64,000 nucleotides of DNA from Kitasatospora albolonga (GCA_002082585.1 CP020563.1:4086001-4150000), one strand, 5' to 3'. Shown: positions 1 through 9,510, counted from the stretch's first letter. A program made the numbers and translations. Notes: a model not told the origin generated them from the letters alone.

Positions 1-666
1 TGGGTGCCGTGGCTGCGGGACGCCACCCATGTGCTGGTCGCGGACGCGGAGCGGGGGCTGTGGATCGTCGAGGCCCGGGGACCCGGGGTGACCGTCCTGC
101 CCGTGGAGACGACCGCGCCCTGGTCGGCGGGGCGGCTCGGTCTCGACGGCGTACGGGCAGAATCCCTCGGTACGAGTACGGGGAGGGGTACGGGCCCGGG
201 GGCCTACGCCTCGGTCCTTGCCGCGAGCCGGATCGCCTTCGCCGGGCTCCAGGCGGGCGTCTGCGCGGGCTCCCTCGCGCGGGCGGTCCGGCACACCACC
301 ACCCGCGAGCAGTTCGGCCGCCCGCTCTCCACCAACCAGGGCGTCCTTCTCCGCGCCGCCGACGCCCATATGGACACCGAGGCCATCCGGGTCACGGCGT
401 ACGAGGCGGCCTGGCGGTACGACCAGCGGCTCGACCACGCGGCCCAGGCGCTGACGGCCGCCTGGTGGGCCTCGGAGGCGGGGCGGCGCGTCGTGCACGC
501 GGGGCAGCATCTGCACGGCGGCACCGGGGCCGACCTGGACCACCCGGTCCACCGGCACTTCCTCTGGGGGCGCCAGCTCGACGCGTATCTGGGCTGCGGC
601 AGCGAAGTGCTGGAGGAGCTCGGCCTGTTGATCGCGGAGGACGGCCGTCAGGAGGGCCCGTCGTGA
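1..666 (+). CDS. acyl-CoA dehydrogenase, C-terminal part (5' end outside window)
   Basis: The reading frame is open from base 1, so the gene begins upstream of the window. The visible 221 residues are the C-terminal half of an FAD-dependent acyl-CoA dehydrogenase: the helical segment TTREQFGRPLSTNQ, then the signature GQHLHGGTGADLDHPVHRHF near the end of the C-terminal helical domain. The enzyme introduces an alpha,beta double bond into an acyl-CoA in the cytoplasm. The stop overlaps the GTG start of a MaoC hydratase gene (GTGA), and a thiolase-like gene follows. The order ACAD/MaoC/lipid-transfer thiolase resembles steroid side-chain (Ltp2-type) operons; that substrate is an inference, and a general fatty-acid role is equally possible. 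Confidence 0.93.
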   Translation, partial: WVPWLRDATHVLVADAERGLWIVEARGPGVTVLPVETTAPWSAGRLGLDGVRAESLGTSTGRGTGPGAYASVLAASRIAFAGLQAGVCAGSLARAVRHTTTREQFGRPLSTNQGVLLRAADAHMDTEAIRVTAYEAAWRYDQRLDHAAQALTAAWWASEAGRRVVHAGQHLHGGTGADLDHPVHRHFLWGRQLDAYLGCGSEVLEELGLLIAEDGRQEGPS

Positions 667-1109
667 AGGACCCGTACCGCGTCGGCGACGAACTGCCGCC
701 CCTGGAGATCCCCGTCACCCGCACGCTCATCGTCGCGGGCGCCATCGCGTCGCGCGACTACCAGGACGTGCACCACGACGCCGAACTGGCCCGGGAGAAG
801 GGCTCACCGGACATCTTCATGAACATCCTCACCACCAACGGGCTCGTCGGCCGCTACATCACCGACCACTTCGGACCCGCCGCCGTCCTCCGGAAGGTCG
901 CGATCCGCCTCGGCACCCCCAACTACCCGGGGGACGTACTCCGGTTGACCGGTCATATCGCGGCCCTGGAAGGCGAAAACCACACTCTTATAGAAGTCGC
1001 CGTCGTCGGCGACAACCGTACAGGGCGTCACGTCACCGGCAAGGTCACCGTCGCCCTTCCCTACGTGTCCCATGTGTCCCACGTGTCCCACGGCGAGGGG
1101 GCGTCATGA
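663..1109 (+). CDS. MaoC-like (R)-enoyl-CoA hydratase family protein
   Basis: 148 residues with a hot-dog-fold MaoC pattern. The N-terminal half holds the segment RDYQDVHHDAELA, matching the family's D-x4-H hydratase motif, followed by SPDIFMNILTTNGLVGRYIT. The GTG start overlaps the previous stop and has a GGAGG about 7 bases upstream (651-655). Such proteins add water across 2-enoyl-CoA, or act as partners of Ltp-type aldolases. Translational coupling on both sides puts it in one operon with the dehydrogenase and the thiolase-like protein. Its end carries a three-fold nine-base repeat encoding V-S-H units (about 1066-1091), which looks like a recent slippage product. Confidence 0.9.
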   Translation: MKDPYRVGDELPPLEIPVTRTLIVAGAIASRDYQDVHHDAELAREKGSPDIFMNILTTNGLVGRYITDHFGPAAVLRKVAIRLGTPNYPGDVLRLTGHIAALEGENHTLIEVAVVGDNRTGRHVTGKVTVALPYVSHVSHVSHGEGAS

Positions 1110-2272
1110 GCCTCCGCAGACCCGACACCCTCGGCGGAAAAGCGGCCGTCGTCGGCATCGGTGCCACCGAGTTCTCCAAGAACTCCGGCCGCAGCGAACT
1201 CAGACTGGCCGTCGAAGCCGTCGCCGCCGCCCTCGACGACGCGGGCCTCACCCCCGCCGACGTGGACGGCCTCGTCACCTTCACCATGGACACCAGCCCC
1301 GAGATCACCGTCGCCCAGGCGGCCGGCATCGGGGAGCTGTCGTTCTTCTCCCGCATCCACTACGGGGGCGGCGCCGCCTGCGCCACCGTCCAGCAGGCCG
1401 CCCTCGCGGTGGCGAGCGGGGTGGCCGACGTCGTCGTCTGCTACCGGGCGTTCAACGAGCGCTCCGGCCGCCGCTTCGGCTCGGGCGTCCAGCGGCGCGA
1501 GCCCACCGCCGAGGGCGCGGCGCTCGGCTGGAACCTGCCGTCCGGGCTGCTCACCCCCGCCTCCTGGGTAGCGATGGCGGCCCGGCGCTATCTGCATACG
1601 TACGGCCTCGAACCGGAGGTCTTCGGGCAGGTGGCGGTGGTCGACCGGCGGCATGCGGCCCGGAACCCGGCGGCGTACTTCCACGGGAAGCCGATCACGC
1701 TCGCCGACCACGCCGCCTCCCGCTGGATCGTCGAACCGCTGCGGCTGCTGGACTGCTGCCAGGAGACCGACGGCGGCCAGGCCCTCGTCGTCACCAGCGT
1801 GGAGCGCGCCCGCGACCTGCCCCGGCCGCCCGCCGTCGTCGTCGCGGCGGCCCAGGGCGCGGGCCGGTCCCAGGAGCAGATGACGAGCTTCTACCGGGAC
1901 GGGCTGACCGGGCTGCCGGAGACGGGCGTGGTCGCGCGGCAGCTCTGGCGGAGCTCGGGGCTGGGCCCGGCCGATATCGACGTGGGCATCCTCTACGACC
2001 ACTTCACGCCGTTCGTCCTGATGCAGCTGGAGGAGTTCGGTTTCTGCGGCCCGGGGGAGGGCGGGGCGTTCGTCGCGGCGGACGCGCTGCCCCTGAACAC
2101 CCATGGGGGTCAGCTGGGGGAGGCGTACCTCCACGGGATGAACGGCATCGCGGAGGCCGTCCGGCAGATCCGGGGCACCTCGGTCAACCAGGTGGCGGGG
2201 GCGGCGAGGGCCCTGGTCACGGCCGGTACGGGGGTCCCGACGTCCGGGCTGCTCCTCGGCGCGGACGGGTGA
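1106..2272 (+). CDS. thiolase-fold lipid-transfer protein (SCP2/Ltp2-like)
   Basis: 388 residues in the thiolase superfamily. It starts with an ATGA overlap on the MaoC stop. The N-terminal part has the VVGIGATEFSKNSGR segment typical of non-decarboxylating lipid-transfer thiolases. The C-terminal part has NTHGGQLGEAYLHGMNGIAEAV, the His-Gly-Gly region found in Ltp-type proteins. The nucleophilic Cys of classical thiolases is not evident at its usual place, which fits Ltp2-like retro-aldolases rather than true thiolases. The gene neighbourhood (ACAD, MaoC) suggests side-chain or branched acyl-CoA breakdown in the cytoplasm. The exact substrate cannot be read from sequence. Confidence 0.88.
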   Translation: MSLRRPDTLGGKAAVVGIGATEFSKNSGRSELRLAVEAVAAALDDAGLTPADVDGLVTFTMDTSPEITVAQAAGIGELSFFSRIHYGGGAACATVQQAALAVASGVADVVVCYRAFNERSGRRFGSGVQRREPTAEGAALGWNLPSGLLTPASWVAMAARRYLHTYGLEPEVFGQVAVVDRRHAARNPAAYFHGKPITLADHAASRWIVEPLRLLDCCQETDGGQALVVTSVERARDLPRPPAVVVAAAQGAGRSQEQMTSFYRDGLTGLPETGVVARQLWRSSGLGPADIDVGILYDHFTPFVLMQLEEFGFCGPGEGGAFVAADALPLNTHGGQLGEAYLHGMNGIAEAVRQIRGTSVNQVAGAARALVTAGTGVPTSGLLLGADG

Positions 2273-2431
2273 ACCACCGCGGCCGGAGCCGGGGGCGGAC
2301 CCTGAGGGCGGGGCGCGGGCCCGTCCATCTTCAGGAGGTGCAGGGCGTACCGCCCCTACAACCTGAGGCGGACGGCGCTTCGGGACCTGGGGGCGATCCC
2401 CCGGGCGGCCCCCGCTCCTAGCGTTGGGTAC

Positions 2432-2998
2432 ATGACCACGCCAGTCTGCACGGGCGCCTCCAGGGCGGCCACCGCCACCGCCGCCGGCCAGCAGCACCAC
2501 GTGCCCTACGTGTCGTTCTCCGCGTACGTACGGGCCCGGGGCCCGGTCCTGCTGCGCACCGCCCGCTCGCTCACCGCGAACCCGTGCGACGCGGAGGACC
2601 TGCTGCAGACCGCGCTCGCCAAGACGTACGTCGCCTGGGAGCGGATCGAGGACCACCGGGCGCTGGACGGCTATGTCCGCCGGGCGCTGCTCAACACCCG
2701 GACCTCGCAGTGGCGCAAGCGCAAGGTCGACGAGTTCGCCTGTGAGGAGCTGCCCGAGCAGGGCGGCGCCCCGGCCCCGGACCCGGCCGAGCAGCAGTCG
2801 CTGCACGACGCGATGTGGCGCGCGGTGCTCAAGCTCCCGGACCGCCAGCGCGCGATGGTCGTCCTGCGGTACTACGAGGACCTCAGCGAGGCGCAGACGG
2901 CCGAGGTGCTGGGCGTGTCGATCGGTACGGTCAAGAGCGCCGTCTCCCGCGCCCTCGGCAAGCTCCGCGAGGACCCGGAGCTGACCCCGGTCCGCTGA
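2432..2998 (+). CDS. SigE-family ECF RNA polymerase sigma factor
   Basis: 188 residues. Sigma region 2 spans about residues 25-90 (DAEDLLQTALAKTYVAWERI, then YVRRALLNTRTSQWRKRK). Region 4 spans about 125-178, with the helix-turn-helix SEAQTAEVLGVSIGTVKSAV. This is the short actinobacterial 'SigE family' architecture; no anti-sigma gene is adjacent. No Shine-Dalgarno sequence precedes the ATG. A TAGCGT hexamer sits 7 bases before it, so a leaderless transcript is possible (inference). The gene stands alone between the acyl-CoA operon and the acyl-CoA ligase. Confidence 0.9.
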   Translation: MTTPVCTGASRAATATAAGQQHHVPYVSFSAYVRARGPVLLRTARSLTANPCDAEDLLQTALAKTYVAWERIEDHRALDGYVRRALLNTRTSQWRKRKVDEFACEELPEQGGAPAPDPAEQQSLHDAMWRAVLKLPDRQRAMVVLRYYEDLSEAQTAEVLGVSIGTVKSAVSRALGKLREDPELTPVR

Positions 2999-3090
2999 CC
3001 CTGCTCCGCTGGCCCCGGTCCACCGAGCCGGCCCCCGAATCGGACCGCTCGAATCCGGTGAGCGCGAGGGAATTCCTCCCGCGAGTAGTG

Positions 3091-3108
3091 ACATACCGCG
3101 TGGTATGT
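3091..3108. promoter_or_regulatory. palindromic operator upstream of acyl-CoA ligase
   Basis: ACATACC-GCGT-GGTATGT is a perfect 7-bp inverted repeat with a 4-base centre, placed 52 bases before the ligase start. Its size and symmetry match TetR-family operators. No TetR gene is adjacent, so the regulator would act from elsewhere (inference). Confidence 0.6.
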
Positions 3109-3160
3109 GCGCAGAATCAGCGCAACCCTACTGCCGCGTAGCGCCCACCGGGAGGACGCC

Positions 3161-4813
3161 GTGCTGAGCACCATGCAGGACGTACCGCTGACTGTCACCC
3201 GCATCCTGCACCACGGGATGACGATTCATGGGAAGTCTCAGGTCACGACCTGGACCGGCGAAGCGGAGCCGCACCGCCGCACCTTCGCCGAGATCGGCAC
3301 CCGCGCGACCCAGCTGGCCAATGCGCTCCGCGACGAGCTGGGCATCGACGGCGACCAGCGCATCGCAACTCTCATGTGGAACAACTCGGCGCATGTAGAG
3401 GCATACCTCGCAATTCCCTCCATGGGGGCCGTGCTCCACACCCTCAACCTCCGGCTGCCGCCCGAACAGCTCGCCTGGATCGTCAACCACGCGGACGACA
3501 AGGTGGTCATCGCGGACGGCACCCTGCTGCCCCTCCTCGTACCGCTCCTGCCTCATCTGCCGGGCATCGAGCACGTGGTCGTCTCCGGCCCCGGCGACCG
3601 CTCGGCGCTGGCCGGGGCCGCGCCGCGCGTGCACGAGTACGAGGAGCTGATCGCGGGCCGCCCGACCACGTACGACTGGCCGGAGCTGGACGAACGCCAG
3701 GCCGCCGCCATGTGCTACACCTCCGGCACCACCGGGGACCCCAAGGGCGTCGTCTACTCCCACCGCTCCATCTACCTGCACTCCATGCAGGTCAACATGT
3801 CGGAGTCGATGGGGCTGACGGACAAGGACACCACGCTGGCCGTAGTCCCTCAATTTCACGTAAACGCGTGGGGGCTCCCGCACGCCACGTTCATGAGCGG
3901 CGTCAACATGCTGATGCCGGACCGCTTCCTCCAGCCCGGTCCGCTCGCCGAGATGATCGAGCGCGAGCGCCCCACGCACGCCGCCGCCGTCCCCACCATC
4001 TGGCAGGGCCTCCTCGCCGAGGTCACCGCCAACCCGCGCGACCTCTCCTCGATGGCCAACGTGACCATCGGCGGCGCGGCCTGTCCGCCCTCCCTGATGG
4101 AGGCGTACGACAAGCTCGGCGTCCGGCTCTGCCACGCCTGGGGCATGACGGAGACCTCGCCGCTGGGCACGATGGCCCACCCGCCCGCCGGACTGAGCGC
4201 CGAGGAGGAGTGGCCGTACCGCATCACCCAGGGCCGCTTCCCGGCCGGTGTGGAGGCCCGGCTGGTCGGCCCGGCGGGCGAGCACCTGCCGTGGGACGGC
4301 GAGTCGGCCGGTGAGCTGGAGGTACGGGGGCCCTGGATCGCCGCCGCGTACTACGGCGGGGCCGACGGCGAGCACCTGCGCCCCGAGGACAAGTTCAGCG
4401 AGGACGGCTGGCTCAAGACCGGTGACGTCGGCGTGATCAGCACCGACGGCTATCTCACCCTCACGGACCGGGCCAAGGACGTCATCAAGTCCGGCGGCGA
4501 ATGGATCTCCAGCGTTGAGCTGGAGAACGCGCTGATGGCCCACCCGGACGTCGCGGAGGCGGCCGTCGTCGCCGTACCGGACGAGAAGTGGGGCGAGCGG
4601 CCGCTCGCGACGGTGGTCCTCAAGGAGGGTGCCGCCGCCGTCGACTACGAGGCGCTGAAGGCGTTCCTCGCCGATTCGGGCATTGCCAAGTGGCAGCTGC
4701 CGGAGCGCTGGTCGGTGATCCCGGCCGTGCCGAAGACGAGCGTCGGCAAGTTCGACAAGAAGGTGATCCGGAAGCAGTACGCGGACGGGGAGCTGGACGT
4801 CACGCAGCTCTGA
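3161..4813 (+). CDS. long-chain fatty acid-CoA ligase (AMP-binding, FadD-like)
   Basis: 550 residues of the ANL superfamily, which activates fatty acids as acyl-AMP and then acyl-CoA. The AMP-binding P-loop [16 protein letters not shown] lies near residue 185. Downstream are [11 protein letters not shown], the hinge region KTGDVG...[15 protein letters not shown], and the C-terminal catalytic Lys in [15 protein letters not shown] chose the GTG at 3161 because GGAGG ends five bases upstream (3151-3155); an in-frame ATG at 3173 is the alternative. A palindromic operator lies upstream. The gene ends just before parS and a bidirectional terminator. It is probably monocistronic and may supply acyl-CoAs to catabolic enzymes such as those at the left of the window. 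Confidence 0.94.
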   Translation: MLSTMQDVPLTVTRILHHGMTIHGKSQVTTWTGEAEPHRRTFAEIGTRATQLANALRDELGIDGDQRIATLMWNNSAHVEAYLAIPSMGAVLHTLNLRLPPEQLAWIVNHADDKVVIADGTLLPLLVPLLPHLPGIEHVVVSGPGDRSALAGAAPRVHEYEELIAGRPTTYDWPELDERQAAAMCYTSGTTGDPKGVVYSHRSIYLHSMQVNMSESMGLTDKDTTLAVVPQFHVNAWGLPHATFMSGVNMLMPDRFLQPGPLAEMIERERPTHAAAVPTIWQGLLAEVTANPRDLSSMANVTIGGAACPPSLMEAYDKLGVRLCHAWGMTETSPLGTMAHPPAGLSAEEEWPYRITQGRFPAGVEARLVGPAGEHLPWDGESAGELEVRGPWIAAAYYGGADGEHLRPEDKFSEDGWLKTGDVGVISTDGYLTLTDRAKDVIKSGGEWISSVELENALMAHPDVAEAAVVAVPDEKWGERPLATVVLKEGAAAVDYEALKAFLADSGIAKWQLPERWSVIPAVPKTSVGKFDKKVIRKQYADGELDVTQL

Positions 4814-4821
4814 CCCTTCAC

Positions 4822-4845
4822 GCTCTGTTTCACGTGAAACAGAGC
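4822..4845. other. parS centromere site (ParB-binding palindrome)
   Basis: A 24-bp perfect palindrome whose inner 16 bases (4826-4841) read TGTTTCACGTGAAACA, the bacterial parS consensus bound by ParB. In Streptomyces such sites cluster around oriC, so the window is probably origin-proximal. It lies between a stop codon and a separate terminator, and has no T-tract, which argues against it being a terminator itself. Confidence 0.93.
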
Positions 4846-4876
4846 GGCCCGGAAAGGGCGGGGGCGGGGACGGACG

Positions 4877-4915
4877 GGGCGGGGGCGGTACGGGAACTCC
4901 GTACCGCCCCCGCCC
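4877..4915. terminator. bidirectional terminator between convergent genes
   Basis: A 17-bp perfect stem (4877-4893 with 4899-4915) closes a GAACT loop. It separates the convergent acyl-CoA ligase and PAS/receiver genes. Strong GC stems without long U-tracts are usual for streptomycete terminators. Confidence 0.8.
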
Positions 4916-4938
4916 TGTTGTCCGCGTGTCCTGGTTAC

Positions 4939-7900
4939 CTAGTTGGTCCCTATCTTCGCCAGCAGGTCGACGATCCGGGACTGCACCTCGTCGCTGGTGG
5001 ACCGCTCGGCCAGGAAGAGAACGGTTTCCCCGGAAGCGAGCCGCGGCAGCTCCGATGGGTCCATCCCGGCCGAGGTGTAGACGACCAGCGGGGTGCGGTT
5101 GAGCTGCCCGTTGGCCCGCAGCCAGTCGATGATCCCGGCGCGCCGACGGCGTACCTGCATGAGGTCCATGACCACCAGGTTCGGCCGCATCCGGCCCGCC
5201 AGATCGACGGCCTCGCTGTCGGTCGCCGCGCGGGCGACCTGCATCCCGCGCCGCTCCAGGGTCTGTTCCAGCGCCGCCGCGATCTCCTCGTGCTCCTCGA
5301 TGAGCAGGACGCGGGGCGGGTGCTGCTCGCTGTCGCGGGGAGCCAGCGCCTTGAGGAGGACGGCCGGGTCGGCCCCGTACGCGGCCTCCCGGGTCGCCTG
5401 CCCCAGACCGGCCGTGACCAGCACCGGGACCTCGGCGGCGACGGCCGCCTGACGCAGTGACTGCAACGCGGTACGGGTGATGGGACCGGTCAGCGGGTCG
5501 ACGAAGAGCGCGGCGGGGAACGCGGCGATCTGGGCGTCGACCTCCTCCCGGGAGTTGACGATCACCGGCCGGTAGCCCCGGTCGCTGAGCGCCTGCTGGG
5601 TCGGTACGTCGGGGGCGGGCCAGACGAGCAGCCGACGCGGGTTGTCCAGCGGCTCGGGCGGCAGCTCGTCGTCGACGGGGTGGGGCTGCGGCCGGTTGGC
5701 GACCTCGACCGCGCCACCGGGCCCGTCCAGCGGCTCGGGCCCCTCGGCGCCCTCGTCGGGCGCCCCTATGGCGTACGCGCGCCCCTCGGCCACGGGAGGC
5801 GCCAGCAGCTGACCGGAGCCGACGCCGGAGCCAAGACCCGTGGCGGTGGGCTGGGGAGCGGGGGCACCTTCCGGCGCCTGGGGGAGCTGCTGCCCCTGCG
5901 CGCCCGGGGCGGCGGGGTCCGTACCGTCGGCGGCGGGCGGCTGGGCCGTGGGGCGCTCACCCTCCGGCGGCGCGGCGAGCTTACGGCGCCGACCGGCCCC
6001 GCCGAGGCTCTGCTGCGGCTGCGGCGGGTTGGGCTGGACCGGCTGCTGCCCGGTCTGGTGCCCGGGCTGGTTCTGCTGCTGGGGGAGGTGCTGGGCGAAG
6101 GGCACGCCCTGGCCCAGCGTCCGCACGCTGAACGCCCGCCCCTGGGTGGAGTCCGGGTTGACGCCCGGCATCGGCTCCTCGGCGGGCAGCGGCTGCCGCC
6201 GCCCGTCCGGCACCGGGGCGCCCGTGCCGCTGTCGGCCGGGTGCGCCGCCGGGCCGGGGACACCCGCGGTGCCGGTGGTGTGAGCGGTCTGCCCGTTGCC
6301 GCCCCAGGACCGGTCGTCCGGCGCGGGGTGAGGGCCGTGCGGGGCCTGGGCCTGCGGTACGGGTACGCCGTTCCGGTCGGCGCCGGGGCCGTGCGGGGCC
6401 ACGGGGTGCGCCTGCGGGGGCGTGTGACCGGCCTCGGGGGCGGTGCGCTCGTGGTGGCTCTCGTCGCCGTGCGGGGGTACGGGCCCGGTGCCGGGCGCTT
6501 CGGGTGCCCGGTCCGCGTCGGCGGGGGGCAGGGCGAAGGCGGTACGCGGACCGGCCTCGGCGGCGATGCGCTCCTGCGCGGCCGCCAGCGCCCGCCGGGC
6601 CCGACGCCCACCGGGCTGCTGGACCTGGTTCTGGCCCTGATTCTGGGCCTGGTCCTGAAGCTGCTGGGCCTGCTCGGGCTCCGCGCTGCCCTGACCGGCC
6701 GCGAGGGCGGGGAGCGCCGGGCGGTGCTCCTCCTCCCGCCGCGCACGCCGTCCGGTGGGCGGCACCGGCTGCTGCGCCTCCGCCGGTACGCCCTGGGGCG
6801 GCACGGTCTGCCCGCGCTGCGGACGCCCGCCGCCCTGAGCACCCTCGGCGGCGGTGACGACGGAACCCTCGGAGGGGGCCGGGACCGGGACGGCGGGGGA
6901 GAGCGCGGAGGCCCCGGAGGGGGCGGAGGACGAGGCCGAGGTCAGCGCGAGGGCCTGCCGCTGAGGCTGTTGCGGCTGCTGCGGCGCGGGTTGGCCGGGC
7001 TGCGGGCCGACGCCCTGCTCATCACCGGCTGCTCCCCCGCCCCCGACCGCACCGAGCTGAGCGGCGCTGACTTCAGAAGACGGCCCGCTCTGAGCCCCCC
7101 CGACCTGAAGTGAACCATCCGGAGACATCCCGGCCGAAGACATCCCGGCCGGAGGAACCGCGACCGGAGAAGCCCCGGCTCCCCCCGGCCCGATCTCCAG
7201 CACTCCGTTCCCGTTGCCGCTCCCGCTCCCGACCGCTCCGGCCTCCGCCGGGCTGGGCCGACCGCGCCGACGCCCCGACCCCTCGCCCTGCTGGGCCGGG
7301 ATCAGCTCGGGGGCCGTCTGCTCCTCGGGGGCGGCGGGTCCACGGCGGGCCCGGCGGCGCCCGGTCGGCTCGGCGGCGGGCCCGTCCCCCGGGCTCCCCG
7401 TACCGGCGGCGGCCCCGGCCTCCGCTTCGGCCTCCGGCGCACCGCCGGGGCTGCCCAGGAACGCGTCGGTGGACGACCGGCGCGCCCGGCGCCGCCCGCC
7501 ACTGGTGACACCCGGCGCCCCGAGACCCTCGGCAGGCGCGGCCGGGGCGGGCGCGGGACCGAGTGCGGGCTCCACCGGCACCTCAGGAGGCGCGACGGTG
7601 CCCGAGCCGGTGCCGATCGGGATGTCGAGGACGTACGCGCTGCCGCTCATCCCCGGCATCTCATGGGTCTGGAGCACACCGCCGTGCGCCTGGACGATGC
7701 CGCGCACGATCGGCTCGTGCACCGGGTCGCCCCCGGCGTACGGTCCGCGTACCTCGATCCGTACGACGTCACCGCGCTGGGCGGCGGCCACGACCACGGT
7801 CGAGTCGATGTAACCGCCCCCGGGGACGGCCCGGGCCTTGCCGGTCGAGTCGACTCCGCAGACGTCCGCGACCAGGTGGGCGATGGCGGTCGCGAGCTGC

Positions 7901-9252
7901 CGCGCGTCGACCTCGGCCTCGATCGGCGGGGCGTGCACGGCGAACTGGGCGCGGCCGGGCCCGATCAGCTCGACCGCCCCGTCGATACCGCCCGTCACGA
8001 TCCCGTCGACCATGGCGGGGGCCTTGTGCAGCCCCTCCACCCCGGCGTCGAGGCGCTGGTAGCCCAGGACGTTGTCGACGAGGGTGGTCATCCGGGCGTA
8101 CCCGGCGGCGAGGTGGTGCAGGATCTGGTTGGCCTCGGGCCAGAGCTGCCCGGCCGGGTCGGTGGCGAGCGTGGACAGCTCCCCGCGCAGCTCCTCCAGG
8201 GGCCCGCGCAGCGAACCGCCGAGGACGGCGGTGAGCTGGGAGTGCTGGGCTCCGAGGGCGGCCAGCCGCTCGGCCTGCTCCTCCAGCTCGGCGGCGTACC
8301 GCTCGGCCCGGTCGGCCAGCTCGGCCGCGTGGGCCTCCTTCAGCGACTTCAGCTCGGCGGCGTGGGCTTCCTTGAGCGCGGTGACCTCGTCGGAGTGGCT
8401 CGTGGTCAGCTCGGCGACGACGTTCTTGTGCTGGGCGGACAGCTCCTCGTACGGGCGGCGGTCGGTGAACGTCATCACCGCGCCGACGAGCTGGTCCCCG
8501 TCCCGTACCGGCGCGGTCGTCAGATCCACCGGCACCTGGGCGCCGCTCTTGGACCAGAGCACCTGGCCGCGCACGCGGTGCTTGCGCCCGGACTTGAGGG
8601 TGTCGGCGAGCGGCGACTCCTCGTACGGGAACGGCTCGCCCTCCGCCCGCGAGTGCAGGATCAGCGAATGCAGCTCCTGGCCGCCGAGGTCGCTGGCCCG
8701 GAAGCCGAGGATCTGGGCGGCGGCGGGGTTGACGAGGACGACGCGCCCGTCCGTATCGGTACCGACCACGCCTTCGGACGCGGCGCGCAGGATCATCTCG
8801 GTCTGGCGCTGCGAACGGGCCAGCTCGGCCTCGGTGTCGACGGTGCCGGAGAGGTCCCGTACGACGAGCATGAGCAGCTCGTCGCCGGTGTAGCTGGAGT
8901 GGATGTCGTTGTACGCGGCCTGGCCGCTGTCCAGGCTGGCGCTGGTGACCTCGACGGGGTACTCGTGCCCGTCCGTGCGCCGCGCGGTCATCCGCGTCGG
9001 CTTGGTCCTGCCCTGCTCGTCTGCAGCCTCGGGCCGGCGCATCGACCCCGGGATCAGCTTGGAGTCGAACTCCGGCAGCAGATCGAGCAGTCCCCGACCG
9101 ACGAGCGCGGTGCCCGGGGTCTCGAACATCTCGAGGGCGATGGCGTTGGCGTTGACGACCGTGCCGTTGCAATTGACGAGCAGAAGCCCGTCCGGAAGGG
9201 CATCGAGTATGGCTGCGAGGCGAGCAGTGCCTCGGGATGGCCTGCTGCTCAC
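4939..9252 (-). CDS. PAS-domain / degenerate histidine kinase / receiver-like giant signalling protein
   Basis: 1437 residues with this order: PAS 1 (about 8-140, LDALPDGLLLVNCNGTVVNA), PAS 2 (about 145-270, RAASEGVVGTDTDGRVVLVN), a coiled coil with a tandem KEAHAAEL unit (275-335), and a kinase-like core (340-550). In the core the usual S-H-E-L-R-T-P-L box is replaced by GSLRGPLEELRGE, so the phospho-acceptor His is missing. About 640 disordered Pro/Gln/Gly residues follow, with recurrent G-R-R-(R)-A-R-R clusters. The end holds two receiver-like folds; the last keeps the acceptor Asp (NLVVMDLMQV, residue 1363) but lacks the usual K-P-F Lys. It probably acts as a sensor scaffold or pseudokinase. 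No membrane segment is visible. It is probably monocistronic. Confidence 0.88.
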   Translation of the reverse strand: MSSRPSRGTARLAAILDALPDGLLLVNCNGTVVNANAIALEMFETPGTALVGRGLLDLLPEFDSKLIPGSMRRPEAADEQGRTKPTRMTARRTDGHEYPVEVTSASLDSGQAAYNDIHSSYTGDELLMLVVRDLSGTVDTEAELARSQRQTEMILRAASEGVVGTDTDGRVVLVNPAAAQILGFRASDLGGQELHSLILHSRAEGEPFPYEESPLADTLKSGRKHRVRGQVLWSKSGAQVPVDLTTAPVRDGDQLVGAVMTFTDRRPYEELSAQHKNVVAELTTSHSDEVTALKEAHAAELKSLKEAHAAELADRAERYAAELEEQAERLAALGAQHSQLTAVLGGSLRGPLEELRGELSTLATDPAGQLWPEANQILHHLAAGYARMTTLVDNVLGYQRLDAGVEGLHKAPAMVDGIVTGGIDGAVELIGPGRAQFAVHAPPIEAEVDARQLATAIAHLVADVCGVDSTGKARAVPGGGYIDSTVVVAAAQRGDVVRIEVRGPYAGGDPVHEPIVRGIVQAHGGVLQTHEMPGMSGSAYVLDIPIGTGSGTVAPPEVPVEPALGPAPAPAAPAEGLGAPGVTSGGRRRARRSSTDAFLGSPGGAPEAEAEAGAAAGTGSPGDGPAAEPTGRRRARRGPAAPEEQTAPELIPAQQGEGSGRRRGRPSPAEAGAVGSGSGNGNGVLEIGPGGAGASPVAVPPAGMSSAGMSPDGSLQVGGAQSGPSSEVSAAQLGAVGGGGAAGDEQGVGPQPGQPAPQQPQQPQRQALALTSASSSAPSGASALSPAVPVPAPSEGSVVTAAEGAQGGGRPQRGQTVPPQGVPAEAQQPVPPTGRRARREEEHRPALPALAAGQGSAEPEQAQQLQDQAQNQGQNQVQQPGGRRARRALAAAQERIAAEAGPRTAFALPPADADRAPEAPGTGPVPPHGDESHHERTAPEAGHTPPQAHPVAPHGPGADRNGVPVPQAQAPHGPHPAPDDRSWGGNGQTAHTTGTAGVPGPAAHPADSGTGAPVPDGRRQPLPAEEPMPGVNPDSTQGRAFSVRTLGQGVPFAQHLPQQQNQPGHQTGQQPVQPNPPQPQQSLGGAGRRRKLAAPPEGERPTAQPPAADGTDPAAPGAQGQQLPQAPEGAPAPQPTATGLGSGVGSGQLLAPPVAEGRAYAIGAPDEGAEGPEPLDGPGGAVEVANRPQPHPVDDELPPEPLDNPRRLLVWPAPDVPTQQALSDRGYRPVIVNSREEVDAQIAAFPAALFVDPLTGPITRTALQSLRQAAVAAEVPVLVTAGLGQATREAAYGADPAVLLKALAPRDSEQHPPRVLLIEEHEEIAAALEQTLERRGMQVARAATDSEAVDLAGRMRPNLVVMDLMQVRRRRAGIIDWLRANGQLNRTPLVVYTSAGMDPSELPRLASGETVLFLAERSTSDEVQSRIVDLLAKIGTN

Positions 9253-9510
9253 GACGACGCTTCCTCCCTGATTACCGCACCTTGCCGACAGCGGGCCCCA
9301 TCTTGCCCCTCGGGCCGCAGACTGTCACTGGAGGAGTCTAAGGCCGGGGAGGGCCCGGGGGCGGCGGATGAGGGGGAGCTCTCACCAAGGTTCTGTGCAC
9401 GGCGTGTACGCCACCGGCCTGTGACGGATACGTCCGCGCACCCGGTGACGTGCGCGGACGCATACGGAGAGACCTCCGGGGCCCCTGCCGGGAGCCCCTT
9501 CGGGAAGCCC

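Noticed and set aside
1061..3094. A 677-codon minus-strand open frame opposite the thiolase and sigma genes
   Set aside because: Antisense shadow caused by GC-rich third positions; no motifs or start signals.
4822..4845. Palindrome as a transcription terminator
   Set aside because: The core is an exact parS sequence, there is no loop or T-tract, and a separate 17-bp terminator follows.
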